Source: Bacteroidota bacterium
Lineage (GTDB): Bacteria > Bacteroidota > Bacteroidia > AKYH767-A > OLB10
Direction: 5' to 3'
Length of the DNA stretch: 64,000 bases
NCBI GenBank assembly: GCA_016713925.1
Contig: JADJOH010000007.1
Location: 1,041,501-1,105,500, forward strand
Below the pieces are notes generated by a model. It made no database searches. It was not told the origin of the DNA and worked only from the letters and a program-made list of their open reading frames with translations. Shown in pieces: positions 10,601-18,908 of the stretch. The stretch's first letter is position 1; the number at the start of each line of letters is the position of its first letter. The translations under genes and the position numbers were made by a program.

Positions 10601-10790
10601 CCTACAAACACATGGTGTAGTAAATGATATCATCAGCACCACGGGCAACGGTTCCTTCTATTTTGGTTCACTATTACCGGGCAAGTATTATTACATTGTA
10701 GTAAAACACCGCAACTCCATTGAAACATGGAGCAAAACTCCATTCTTGTTTTTGACGCCGGGGATGAATTTTGATTTTACTGCGCCTTGA
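4659..10790 (+). CDS. Giant secreted repeat protein with Ig/SprB-like repeats
   Basis: A 2043-residue protein. Residues 1-21 form a signal peptide ending AFSQ. Residues about 25-490 hold five units of about 90 residues, each with a FDGNxxDAIE-like and a GLHTxNVRxRD..NWGPVFKT motif. From about 495 to 1930 there are many Ig-like and SprB-type units with the refrain GTYTVTVTDANGC; the second half has GGxxPYTYLWSTG cores. The last 110 residues form a separate domain ending with VVKHRNSIETW and FDFTAP. Such architecture is typical of Bacteroidota surface adhesins. It ends without a recognisable T9SS sorting domain or a dockerin-like tail, which is odd for this type. The base sequence is repetitive, so assembly of this gene deserves caution. 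Confidence 0.85.
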   Translation: MKRSVSIIALLLFVVMSAFSQSGRGKLTGAELFFDTDPGFGNGVALTFNPGIDSSFRAAVHSLSSSLSPGLHTVNVRLRDSLSNWGPVFKTTLIVENALTARNIGCIIARAYWDNNTAIAQPLIIFNGNASNALNTFINSSSLYTFSTPGLHKLSVQVMGVDGNYGASYSTMVNFEQELINQRIISAAIGRIYWDNNPGASSGLVIFNGNAGNAFNDFINSTAIPSFGNGGLHKLNVQLLDAAGNGNYGPAFSTVVKFDEVLTNTASQKITEGRVWLDNDNPPAIGNFIAVDGNFNDAIENAMQTLIASSLGMHIINVQVRDSANGWGPVFKTAISVENPLSYRNIQITLAQLFWDNDSLSAVNLLAFDGNYSDAIEEALASGVNVPPSGIHTLNVRYRDIAGNWSRNFKTTMVIETPVSSRSIKVTEGEVRIDNNPPAIIIGLNGNFNQALEEMQSFLLSGPLSPGLHTINVRIKGMDNNWGNYFTTTVLMSPCSSTPMPVVSVSGPLEFCMGGSVTLTANSGFNSYTWLRDNIVVGNSSSFLATISGAYTVVVTDTTNCPNASLPINVIVHDPEVTISASSTYCQSTVDSLVASSGFNSYQWSAGSSTAKQLITSGGTYTVTVTDAFGCTDTTSITINALTPPAAPVISANGPLSFCPGSNVTLSSDIINNISWSNGLTIPSFTTDTTGQYVITVTGSNGCTNSTTVSTLRFDSAQATLQVAGPLVYCHDEPSTLIANSSSQYSWSNGETTQTIQPLISGNYTVSIQDSNGCFATSSVVSLTVNPNPTVPVISPNGPLSFCNGGSVTLQSTPGIQHLWSNGSTTSAIVVTQSAVLVDTVINEFGCKSWSLPVTVDVHPSASISANGPTTLCYGDTLTLTAHPDTGVRYDWQNGATTQQVLITSTTSANVIVTETLTGCSDTAYVNVVVNNLPLGTITAAGPTLVCSGSAFTINASGSPHSKFQWFYNGQPITYAVYSGSCSCYLSYNVYGYTYSSTIPGVYSALAIDTLTGCTQFTNSITYAVQVPAVPVISANGGTTLCINANTLLSSSPAVSYLWSTGATTQSVIASAAGLYTVTTTDNLGCTATSVPTPVTFYPTASITASGSTTLCTGESVNLTAHPTGTYLWSNGATTASLTGIDTSGTFTVTVTDVNGCSSVSPPVNVIVNALPSGSISASGSTTVCLGNNVGINATGSPHTIFKWYFNGSPVYYYLTTIQVTGYSFNASSSGNYSALVYDTLTGCSVFTNVIAVQVNPLPQAHIAQLTPVLCFGGNDASLQASGSGTTEPYSFNWNTGSANAIISSLAAGSYIVTVADINGCTDADTFAIGQPTPVAPVLIPQVYTGGYNISCFLGNDGSLSLSAGGTPPYTYSWSTGSTTSTLSSLISGTYSVIVEDVNGCTGMDDIILIGPQPLTIQLTPSLYTGGFNISCANDSTGSVSSSLSGGTGAMSWLWSTGATTSSATNLTAGTYTVTITDSTGCSASNFITLTEPSAITLNSTVSMYNGYNVSCHGSTDGIINLNISGGIPGYHYVWNDSVTTKDRSGLSAGVYTVQVYDTNMCLLTATFTLNEPDSIVVLTTGSLLNCYGDANGTVHAEASGGNGPYTYLWSDGTANPDANGLEAGIYQVTVTDSRGCTRVTTAEVQQPQELIGYAFGTYIDCGTQIGLLSVTASGGNSPYTFLWSNGSTAAFQTNQPVGNYSVTVTDAQGCIDTAFAIILNPPDLFAVIPNSNVQCENSNDGTLTVVPSGGVTPYMYLWNTGATTPTINNLAVGTYTVIVTDANGCTAIATANVIPLTLITSTFTPFTSCTGGPNTITVSGNGGLAPYTYLWNTGATTPMISNVTNGAYTVTVTDANGCIGIDTTNYTGFVVTASGPTVFCQGDSVILTATGGSNYLWSTGATTASITVHSTGSFTVAVDGCNSGTTINTLVTYCQQNINLKVYIEGFYNPATDSMIAVLDPVNLPLVCDSISVSLVDSASLQTHGVVNDIISTTGNGSFYFGSLLPGKYYYIVVKHRNSIETWSKTPFLFLTPGMNFDFTAP

Positions 10791-10904
10791 GGAGATGCCC
10801 GCAAAATTATGAAAGACTCTTTTTCAAAACTGTTTGAATAGGGGGGTACTTACATTTTCTGAATAATTCCTAATTGGCAATATAAAGTTTATTTAAATCA
10901 TCAA

Positions 10905-10912
10905 TATCTTTG
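10905..10912 (+). promoter_or_regulatory. -7 box of the DUF4145 gene
   Basis: TATCTTTG fits TAnnTTTG. It overlaps a possible GTG start at 10912, which argues that translation begins at the ATG at 10936 instead. No good -33 TTG is seen. Confidence 0.5.
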
Positions 10913-10935
10913 TGGGAACTAAATTATTTGGAATT

Positions 10936-11634
10936 ATGAGTAAAGACGGTGGTTTATCTTTGGTACCTATAACTTGTGGTCATTGCAGCAATCTTGCCCA
11001 TATGAGGATTGTAGGAGTAGTTATTGACTATAAAAATCCTAAGACTGAAATCCTAGATGAGTACTATGGTCCAGGTTATGAGGAAGGTGAAAAATTTGAA
11101 ATATATAAATGTCCAAAATGTAAATTAATCAATATCAGAAGTCATTATTGGTCAGGCTATGAAGATGATGGAATTGATGAAGAAATACTTGATTCTTTGA
11201 CTGAATCTTACTTAAAAGTGATTTTCCCACTTCCTTTAAATAATATACCACTTGGACTAAGTGACAGTATTTTACAACTGTATGTAGTAGCAGAAAATGT
11301 AAAGAAAATTGATTCTGGGATTTATGCTATTACAATAAGGAAATTATTGGAGATGGTTTGCAAAGAGCATGGTGCAGAAAATGGAAAGTTAGTAGAGATG
11401 TTAAATGACCTTGTTAAAAAGAATGTTTTGCCAACTAAACTATATGATATAGCATCTGGAATTAGAACTTTTGGGAACATTGGAGCGCATGATGATTTGA
11501 TAACAAATAATGAAATTCCTTTATTAAACGCTCTGGTTAGAGCGATATTAGAATATCTCTACACAGCTCCTCATCTTGCAAAAATTGCAGAAGATAGATT
11601 GAAGGAAATTAAGGACAATATTCAAAATTCATAA
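10936..11634 (+). CDS. DUF4145-domain protein with N-terminal zinc ribbon
   Basis: A 232-residue protein from ATG 10936, chosen because the alternative GTG at 10912 sits inside the -7 box. Residues 14-17 (CGHC) and 59-62 (CPKC) form a four-cysteine zinc ribbon. The C-terminal 110 residues match the DUF4145 pattern: FPLPLNNIP, then a helical stretch with AITIRKLLEMVCKEHG and GNIGAHD. In databases this domain is often found near or fused to restriction and other defence genes (family knowledge), and here it sits next to such genes. Biochemical role unknown. The next gene starts four bases after its stop, so the two are likely one operon. Codon use is more AT-rich than in flanking genes, which fits acquisition by transfer. 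Confidence 0.75.
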   Translation: MSKDGGLSLVPITCGHCSNLAHMRIVGVVIDYKNPKTEILDEYYGPGYEEGEKFEIYKCPKCKLINIRSHYWSGYEDDGIDEEILDSLTESYLKVIFPLPLNNIPLGLSDSILQLYVVAENVKKIDSGIYAITIRKLLEMVCKEHGAENGKLVEMLNDLVKKNVLPTKLYDIASGIRTFGNIGAHDDLITNNEIPLLNALVRAILEYLYTAPHLAKIAEDRLKEIKDNIQNS

Positions 11635-11638
11635 TGTC

Positions 11639-12388
11639 GTGGAGAAACAAATAGTTAGACCTGTTCATGAAATTATTCATAATTTAATAGACAATAATAG
11701 ACTTGTGAGCTTTTATAAGGGAATCCCTTTGTCGGCTTTGGATTTAGGTTGCAGGTATGATGCAGCAGTATTTTTTCTCTATCACTATTATCCATTTAGT
11801 AGAGTGGTTGGTGTGGAAATTGAATTAGAAAGTATTGTGATGGAAAAATATAGGTTAATGAGACTATATGAAATTAAGCAGAAGATTAATGTAAATTGCA
11901 AGTATGAGTTGTATCTCGATATTATCAAAGATGAGAATATCAGTGCAGGAACTAAACCTAGATTGTCAAAAGAAGAGTTTGATAGTGGTAAATTTATAGA
12001 ATTGAAATATGGTACTTCTTTCGATCATTATTTTTTCAATTGTTTTGAGAAATTTGATTTGGTGAATATTGGAAATATTCTTCACTTAATTAAGAGCCCT
12101 TCGGTGCGTCAAGAGTTATTGAAAAATGCTTCAAGTAGAGTGAAGTTTGGCGGATTATTATTTGTTAAAGTTGTTCATCCAGAAAGTAAACAGAAAGTGA
12201 AAATTTGTAAGAATGGTGATTACTTTTTGGATTTTACTGATGAAGAATTTCTACAACTTATTCCAGAAAATTGGGAAACAGTTTATGTTCAGCAAAAGGG
12301 ATATGTTGGAGAATTGCCAAATAGTAAGATATTTTTAGCAAGGAAAACCGGAACAACAACCGGGCTTAACGTTGCCAATCCCGGCTAA
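11639..12388 (+). CDS. Class I SAM-methyltransferase-fold protein, degenerate motif I
   Basis: Starts at GTG 11639 (no usable ATG near). Residues about 33-44 read ALDLGCRYDAAV, followed by VVGVEIE, the order of motifs I and II of Rossmann-fold methyltransferases; later FDLVNIGNILHL and GGLLFVKVVHP resemble motifs IV and VI. The glycine-rich loop is GCRYD rather than GxGxG, so SAM binding may be altered. The substrate is not identifiable; the NPPY signature of DNA amino-methyltransferases is absent. The last dozen residues (TGTTTGLNVANPG) look unlike the rest and lie over a CCGGG...CCCGG inverted repeat, so the original C-terminus may have been replaced. Coupled to the DUF4145 gene; convergent with the restriction gene. 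Confidence 0.6.
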   Translation: MEKQIVRPVHEIIHNLIDNNRLVSFYKGIPLSALDLGCRYDAAVFFLYHYYPFSRVVGVEIELESIVMEKYRLMRLYEIKQKINVNCKYELYLDIIKDENISAGTKPRLSKEEFDSGKFIELKYGTSFDHYFFNCFEKFDLVNIGNILHLIKSPSVRQELLKNASSRVKFGGLLFVKVVHPESKQKVKICKNGDYFLDFTDEEFLQLIPENWETVYVQQKGYVGELPNSKIFLARKTGTTTGLNVANPG

Positions 12389-12405
12389 ATATTCAATACT
12401 CATTA

Positions 12406-15400
12406 TTAGTTGCTTTCTATAATTTTTATTTCCTCTTCCGTCAATTCGTAAAGCTGATAAACCAATTGGTCTATTTGGTTTTCTAAATCTGTTGTGTCAT
12501 TCTCGATTCTGCGACCCTCTAAAACTTTCTCAACTAACTCAATGAACGGTTTTTGCTCCTTTTCTGAGATATTTTTAATTGGAATTTTTCAATGTATTGC
12601 ACTTTGTATTCTAAATAGCCTCCTCTGCGACTAATGCTCCAAATATTCATCAAAAATGCAATTAGTTTTGAGTTTAAAATCGCTAATAAGTAACGACTAT
12701 TTGATTTAATCAAAAAACCTGTCATATCAATTACTGAACCTCTAGTTAAAGTGAAATTATTGCCCAAAGAAACGTTTGGGTAGACAATATATTCAGAATT
12801 GTAATCAACGGTTTTGTTTACTTGTTGATATTCATACCAACATTTTGTTTTATTTACTAAGCCTTCCTTGATAATAGCTCTTTGAGATAACTTAATTTTA
12901 TGTGTTTCAAGAAATGATGATATTTCTGGATTTTCATTTAGGTTAGCAATGGAATAGTCATCACTATATGGAAAGACTATTTTATTAGTAGGTTTAATCT
13001 GGCAATATTTTTTGATGTCTCTTCCAAATACATAAGGTTTTACCATTTTATCATCTTTCAAATCAGTAATAAAACCTTCATTAAACCCTGTCTTAACACC
13101 GACAATTGGCAGGCCACAAAATTCCTTGAATGGAACTGTACTAATTTTTACTTTTTCAATAATTTTGGAAATTCTATTATCAACGAATTTGAAATCATTT
13201 TGCGTAAAAATAGACTTTGATGTGCTTAACAAAACTACATTACTCAGTTTTTCTTTTAGAGATATAGTTGGTAATTCATTAAGACTGTAATAATTGAATT
13301 GGTAGTCATCTTTACTTTTCTTTATTGCAAAATAAATTAATGGATATGCAGTTGCACCTTCAAAAACTGGTAAGTCGTTGAAATTTATTATTTCGATTAT
13401 TTCTGTGCTGTTAAGAAGAAATTTAATAAGTGGTTTGCCATAGCTTGCGTCAAAGAATTTACCTGATGTAATGAAGTTAAGGGCACCATTTAGTTTTAAT
13501 AAATTTATGCTATTTTCATAGAAGAAAACATAAATGTCTGATTTACCTGAAAAACTCCTAAATTTAGTTTGAAAGTAACTACTTAAATCTTTTACTTCTT
13601 CTTGTCTTATATACGGCGGATTCCCAATCACCACATCAAACCCCACAAAATCACCATCATCATTCAGCACTTCGGGAAATTCAAAGCGCCATTCAAAAGC
13701 GTTTTCATAAATCTTGTTTGCCTTTATTTCTTCAATCTCAGATTCTAACTTTTTAGTTTCATCAGCAAGTTGCTTTACTTTCTTGTTCCAGTCCGCTTTT
13801 TCCTTATTGCTCATTTCAAAAAGTTGCCCCTGGTTGGTCATTTGAAACAAGTCGCCGGATAGTTTGCGGTGCTTTTTAACTTTGGGGTCGTTCAATGAAA
13901 TTTCACTTCTGAAATCCGATTTAATGCCGGCAATCAGGCGTTCCATTTCTCGTTTCTGCTCTTTGTTTTGGGCATTTCGATAAGTAGCTACGGCAACCCG
14001 GTAGCTGTCCATCGTCCACTTGCTTTTTTCAAGGCTTGTTTCAGGTCGGCATCAATGGCAAAACGGCTTACCAATGAGTTCCCGCATTTGATGTTGATGT
14101 CAATGTTCGGAAGCGTCTCCAGCTCCGTGGCGTTCTTGTAATACGCGTTTTTCAACAACTCAATCCATAAACGCAACCGGCAAATTTTTACCGAATTGGA
14201 ATTTATGTCCACACCAAAAAGGCAGTTTTCAATCAGGGTTTGCTTTTCGTGGAAGAGCGTTTCCTGAATGCGCTGGCTTTCGGAGTTAAATAGTGAGCCT
14301 GTCGAACTTATGGTAGGGTTGTATTCAAAGAGTTCTCCTTCTTCATCTGTAACAATCAATTCATCATTTACCACTTCCACCTGGTATTCCTTAAGACGCT
14401 TTCCGTCCCTGTCCTGGAGGATTTTTAAGTCATTTTTAACTGCAATCATTTCATTGAGAGCCGAAACCAAAAAGTGTCCTGAACCAACCGCCGGATCGCA
14501 AATTTTAATGCTATTTACAATCGCATTGGCTTCCTTACGGTCGTCAATTTTATCATAAAGTTCTTCAATGCCGGTACAGTTCCATTTATTGGTTTCATTG
14601 AATTTCTGCACCACGGCTTTGCGAATGGTTTCACGGCACATATACATAGTGATGAAACCCGGAGTGAAAAATGAACCGTCTTTATAGCCGTTTATTTTCT
14701 CGAAAATCAAACCCAATACCGAGGCATTGATAAGGGTCTTGTTGTCTTCCTGAATTTCTTCCGAACCTTCGCTGCTGAAATCATAAGCGTTCAAAAACTC
14801 AAACAAGTATTCTAATGTACCTAAATTCCCGGTTCTCTTTTTTCCTTGCTGGTCTTTAAGAACAGTGGAAGAAATTACCGGAATAGTTTTATCGTCTTTC
14901 AGGTTGCTAATAAATAAAGTAACCTGCTCAATATCTGTCGGCTCAAAAAGTGAAGAATTGAGATATGGAACTTTCTCAAACATCTTTTTTACTTCTTCGT
15001 TCCGCTCATCGTGCTTACGAGCCAAGACCTGAAAAAACAAGCTGTTCAGGTCGTCATAGCTCTTAATTTTATCAATATTGAGAAAAGAATACGATTTACC
15101 GTCTTTACCATTATTGCGTGACGAATTATGATAGGTGATGAGCTGTGCTTCCAACAACTTCAAAAACAAAATACGGTTGATCCAGGTGATGGTAAGCTCA
15201 AGGGCAACATTGAAGAGTTTCTCCTGTTGAGTGCTTCCAAATTGGCTGGGGCGTTCCAATCGACTCAATTTATCCAGGCTATCCAACTGAATAATGGTAT
15301 CCTCCAGGATTGATCCGGAGTTTCTTTCTTCCGGTTTATTCCGTTCAATCAGTTTCTTGCTTCCTTCCTTGGTTTCCAGTCAGCCCAATAATGTGTAACA

Positions 15401-16161
15401 GCTCGCTGTAAAAGCGTTTGTCTAGGCTATTGCTGTCGTTGGTGAATGGAAGTTTTAAAAGATGCTCAGGCGACAACAATTTGAATAAAGCAATCAACGT
15501 ATTATCGTCTGCTTTGTCTGAATTGCGCAGTGGCTTTTGATAATCCTGAATATTGAAATAAGTAAATTCAATTTCCGCGGTAATACTATCAATAAAGGGC
15601 TCGGCAATTTGCTTGTAGAAAAAATCAGTTTTCGTATCCGCCAAACGCCCGCCTTCAAAGTCAGTGAATTGCTTTACAAGGTTCTTGTTCTGGGCAAAAA
15701 GCCGGTCGAATAGGGTAGCGTCAAAAATGAACCATTCGTTGATATTGGTCGCCACCAAATGTTTTACTTCAAGATTTTTATGCGTAATCCGCTCCCGCAA
15801 ATAGTAAAGCACCAGTTCCTGAAACGCCTTAACGTTCAGTTTCCGGGTAGTAATCATTTCGGCCCTGTTGGTCGGCTTTTTGGCTTCGAGAATTACACCC
15901 ACGGTGCTGCCGGCAATATGTCCGTTATGAATGACAAGGTCGTTCCGCCCCTTCGTATTGATAAAATGATTTTGTTTATAGTAAGTATCCTTGAGAAAGT
16001 CGGAAACCAGGTTTTTATGAAACTCCTCGCTTTCGGTGTCATTGGTCCTGTCGAGTAAAGCAATGAGATTCGTCTTGAAACCCTCAATTTCAGTTCTGTT
16101 GGGTTTTACTTTTAAAAGGCTTTATTCAATGCCTTTTTGGTTTCAATTCCTTTAAAATCAT
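12406..16161 (-). CDS. Type IIG (Eco57I-like) restriction-modification enzyme, five frame breaks
   Basis: Minus-strand fragments add up to a single protein of about 1250 residues. Order: an N-terminal PD-(D/E)XK nuclease with NDLVIHNG and LEAKK (E-A-K at 15878-15886); a helical linker; a methyltransferase with motif I DPAVGSGHF (14473-14498) and motif IV NPPYI (13609-13628), which marks adenine-N6 methylation; then a TaqI-like specificity region and a coiled tail ending IKIIESN at the true stop (12406). Frame breaks: 16151-16157 (one T or A missing just after ATG 16161, restoring MILKGIETKK), 16114-16117 (A4, needs A5), 15377-15378 (one C extra), 14024-14029 (T6, needs T7) and 12585-12589 (T5, needs T6). 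Each correction restores family-like sequence. As written it is inactive; sequencing error or real decay are both possible. Confidence 0.8.
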
Positions 16162-16226
16162 TTAAAATTATATTTTCCCTTTCAGGTGGGTAAGATAGTA
16201 TTTTTGGATGGAATGGGGTGGGGGTA

Positions 16227-16760
16227 TTACATTGCCTTCCTCACTTTCCTTTTCTCCTCAACTCGGGTTTTTTTATCATTCATTAAATCGAACTCCTTTT
16301 GCTTTTTCACAATTCGATACCAAAGTATAGCCGGAATAGTATTATTGGAATGAATTTCCAATCTAATTAGTATTTTACTATTAGGTTCCTCCTTGCTATT
16401 TAATAATCGGCTAAGTGTAGATGTATGTAAACTAATATCCCTTGCAAATTCTGTATTTGTTTTTCTAATGGAGTGAATATATTCATTCAGAAAGTATCCA
16501 AAATTCTTTATTTCATCGTACTTGCTTGAATGTATATAATTTTCTATTTGAAATCTCAATCGAATCAATTCAGTTTGCAAATACTCCTTTTCCGTCATTT
16601 CACTTAGCCTTTTCAAACGCAATTCCATAAAGTTCTTATCCTGCTTATCTTTTACTTCAGGGGTTAGATCAAGTGGAAGGACAAATGATTCTGCAATTTC
16701 AGCATCTGAAAACTTCTTAGAAAGTTCTTCATAAACAGATTTCTTATTCTTAGTTGTCAT
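16227..16760 (-). CDS. XRE-type helix-turn-helix protein, probable antitoxin
   Basis: A 177-residue protein. The C-terminal half holds a helix-turn-helix (TNTEFARDISLHTSTLSRLL, then SKEEPNSKILIRLE), and the end is basic (KKTRVEEKRKVRKAM). The N-terminal 90 residues are helical and charged, suited to protein contact. Its ATG overlaps the stop of the upstream gene by four bases (ATGA, 16757-16760), so translation is coupled. The order, small effector first and HTH protein second, is that of higBA-like modules. As a DNA-binding partner it probably represses the shared promoter at 17231-17261. The restriction gene follows 65 bases downstream. I do not recognise a named family. Confidence 0.6.
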   Translation of the reverse strand: MTTKNKKSVYEELSKKFSDAEIAESFVLPLDLTPEVKDKQDKNFMELRLKRLSEMTEKEYLQTELIRLRFQIENYIHSSKYDEIKNFGYFLNEYIHSIRKTNTEFARDISLHTSTLSRLLNSKEEPNSKILIRLEIHSNNTIPAILWYRIVKKQKEFDLMNDKKTRVEEKRKVRKAM

Positions 16761-17227
16761 TCTTCGTTTAATAAATAGTGAGTGATTAATTTTCGGGAAT
16801 TATTTCCATCTGAAGCCATATGATCGGCCATTGGTAGAAGTCCATACTTTTCAGCGTAATGTTTTCGTAACATAGTTTTCGGGACCAGTGAAACAAATCC
16901 CAAACAACCTTCTTCGTATGAAACTCTACAGGCGTGGGCTATTAATATTCCGGCAACTCTTTCATATATTTTCTTTTTTCCTACATTCTCCATTGATACT
17001 TCCAATAACATAATTTGCACTCGAAATTCAATAGGAATCACTTTCAATGATAGTAAACCCAAAATCTCCTTTGTTTTAACTATACTTAGTTTAAAAATTC
17101 TATTTGTTTCAATCTCCCAATTGAATTGAAATCCTGTATTTATAGCAATCACAGAATAATCCTTTTTATCAAGTGGTAAGACTTCGACTTCTATATGCTG
17201 GCCAGTTGATTGTTGAATAACATACAT
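16757..17227 (-). CDS. GNAT-fold protein, probable toxin of a GNAT/XRE pair
   Basis: A 156-residue protein. An extended N-terminal region with LGLLSLKVIPIE and MLLEVSMENVG is followed by KIYERVAGILIAHACR and GCLGFVSLVPKT...HYAEKYGL, the layout of GNAT acetyltransferases: strand 4, the acetyl-CoA loop (here RVAGIL in place of RxxGxG/A) and the terminal YxxxYGL strand. The start is taken as ATG 17227 because the TTG at 17233 lies within the -7 box; only three bases separate box and ATG, so the message may be leaderless. GNAT toxins such as TacT acetylate aminoacyl-tRNA, usually with an RHH antitoxin; here the partner is an HTH protein. Toxicity is an inference from size, order and coupling. Confidence 0.55.
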   Translation of the reverse strand: MYVIQQSTGQHIEVEVLPLDKKDYSVIAINTGFQFNWEIETNRIFKLSIVKTKEILGLLSLKVIPIEFRVQIMLLEVSMENVGKKKIYERVAGILIAHACRVSYEEGCLGFVSLVPKTMLRKHYAEKYGLLPMADHMASDGNNSRKLITHYLLNEE

Positions 17228-17230
17228 ATG

Positions 17231-17261
17231 CAAAAATACTAAAGTTGATGATATTTGTCAA
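17231..17261 (-). promoter_or_regulatory. Promoter of the GNAT/XRE pair
   Basis: On the minus strand TTG (17261-17259), a 20-base spacer and TATTTTTG (17238-17231) form a strong Bacteroidota promoter. The -33 element lies in one arm of an inverted repeat (TTTGTCAA at 17254-17261, TTGACAAA at 17290-17297), a plausible operator for the HTH protein. Confidence 0.65.
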
Positions 17262-17297
17262 TTAATTTGATTGAATTATTACATTGAATTTGACAAA
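17254..17297. repeat. Inverted repeat upstream of the GNAT/XRE pair
   Basis: Eight-base arms TTTGTCAA and TTGACAAA are exact reverse complements separated by 28 bases. One arm covers the -33 element, so binding of a dimer would block transcription. The remaining spacer up to 17546 shows no gene. Confidence 0.5.
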
Positions 17298-17546
17298 GGT
17301 ATATGCTTAAAACATGGATATTCAACTCATTATAAAAACGAAATTCAAAAAAAGTTAGGAATTGCACAAATTACACCTTTTCTTCCGGATATAATAAAAT
17401 AATAGAAATCCTCCAAATCTTTGAAACCCCGATGGTACCTCTTGTAAACGGAAGATTTATCATTTTAATTAATACCCTTACGGGCCTTCCAGTTTTACTT
17501 TCACCCTAATTCTTACTCAAAAATTTGGTTATTTATTTCTTCGTTT

Positions 17547-18324
17547 TTAATTACTAACCCTATACATCACATAAAAACCATTCGGCTCAGCCTTTGGAAA
17601 TACTTCAATCGGCTCCATAAGTTTTGTTCCGCAATCACTGGTCGTTTTCTTTATCATATATCCCTTTTCAGGATAGTTAGTTATTTCAGAAACATAAAAC
17701 CTATGTTCTGCTTTAATTGAGGTACTACCGGCAGTGTATGTGATTAAGTTGTAAAATGTAAACGGAGAACCGGACTTTTCAAATTTTACAGATTTAACCT
17801 TCTTCATTGATGGTGCTTTCGGTAAATCACAATGAACGAAACGGCTGGACGAAACATTAAATTCGCTAATGTTAACGGAAGTTTTTGGGGGCACAACTAT
17901 TGTTGGTTTTTCAACATAATTTGTGCCTGTTGAAGAAGTTGATTGTACAGTTCTTAAATTGGACTTTAACGAATAATACCCCCTGAACATTACAGAATGA
18001 CTTCCAATAATATCATTTGAACGGTTATTAGTAAAGACTCTGTTTTGATAATAGTCAGAGGAGAAACCATTCATTATAAAATGTGATTTTGTTAAATCAA
18101 TTGTAATATCGCCTTCCGTTTTATTATGAAAAACAAAGCCCGGATTACCATTTTCCTGCCAAAAATTATAAATGATTTTTGCATTTGCATCATCATAAAC
18201 GATACCATTTGACATTAGAGAGCCACCTTCATTCTCTACCTTATAAACCTGATAATAGGTGTAAATGCTACTGCATCCGCTAAACATTATTCCAAACATT
18301 AGCAACATTAAAGTTTTTTTTCAT
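17547..18324 (-). CDS. Secreted lipoprotein of unknown function (start split by an A8 run)
   Basis: With the A8 run after ATG 18324 shortened by one, the N-terminus becomes MKKTLMLLMFGIMFSGCSS, a textbook lipoprotein signal with the lipid-bearing Cys in SGCSS. As written the ATG frame is lost after a few codons and the long frame only has an internal start. The mature part (about 240 residues) is beta-rich with no motif I recognise; it contains FVFHNKTEGDITIDL and VVPPKTSVNI. It should sit on the outer or inner membrane facing the periplasm. No operon partner: the neighbours are an XRE/GNAT pair and a tRNA. A homopolymer of eight at codon 2 could also be a real slippage switch. Confidence 0.7.
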
Positions 18325-18907
18325 AATATGTTATTATTAAAGTTCATCCAAAAATACTATTTCACTTTGAATCTAAAAACTCAAATCGTCGAAAGAAAAG
18401 AAAATCAATTGAATCTTCAGTATTTTACTAATTACAAGGTTGTTCACTTTATCTATATGTTCATGTTTGTTGAACAAGAAATATACATAATTGAATCACA
18501 ATATTATAAATAAGATTTTTCCAACATTCACTTTTCCACCCTGCCTCACAAAATCATAGATCTACGTTTAGCAGGAAAAGTAGGACGTATAAGTAAATAT
18601 GCGGATGATTTGGAAAGAGTGGATAGGTTGATCATTTAACAGATTAAGAAGGGGACGATGGAAGGGTAGAACACGTTCTTATGAAATTTTTTTAAATCTG
18701 TTTTCAGTATTCGAATTTGTTCTTCTTCCAGATCATTGAAACTCCACCGGAAATCCACAAAAACAAAACACTCTTCTTGAAAATCAAATCCCCGCTAAGA
18801 CTTCAGGTTGTAAATGACTTGTCTTATCGAAAAGACATCCCGCCGGGACTTCCCGTCACCAAAGGTGAGCGGGATAAACTTCTCGTCCCAGTTTATTGCT
18901 GCGCAAT
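18325..18907. other. Gene-poor spacer
   Basis: No supported gene. An open frame at about 18521-18640 (+) would give LPHKIIDLRLAGKVG and end DRLII; it has no start codon and may be a gene remnant. Around 18850-18880 CCCGTCACCAAAGGTGAGCGGG forms an imperfect hairpin. Confidence 0.4.
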
Positions 18908-18908
18908 A

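Noticed and set aside
10912..10935. GTG start for the DUF4145 gene
   Set aside because: The codon is the last part of the TATCTTTG -7 box, so it would precede the transcription start.
15893..16087. 64-codon minus-strand open frame at the 5' side of the restriction gene
   Set aside because: The right frame here encodes the nuclease domain (NDLVIHNG); this frame is an artefact.
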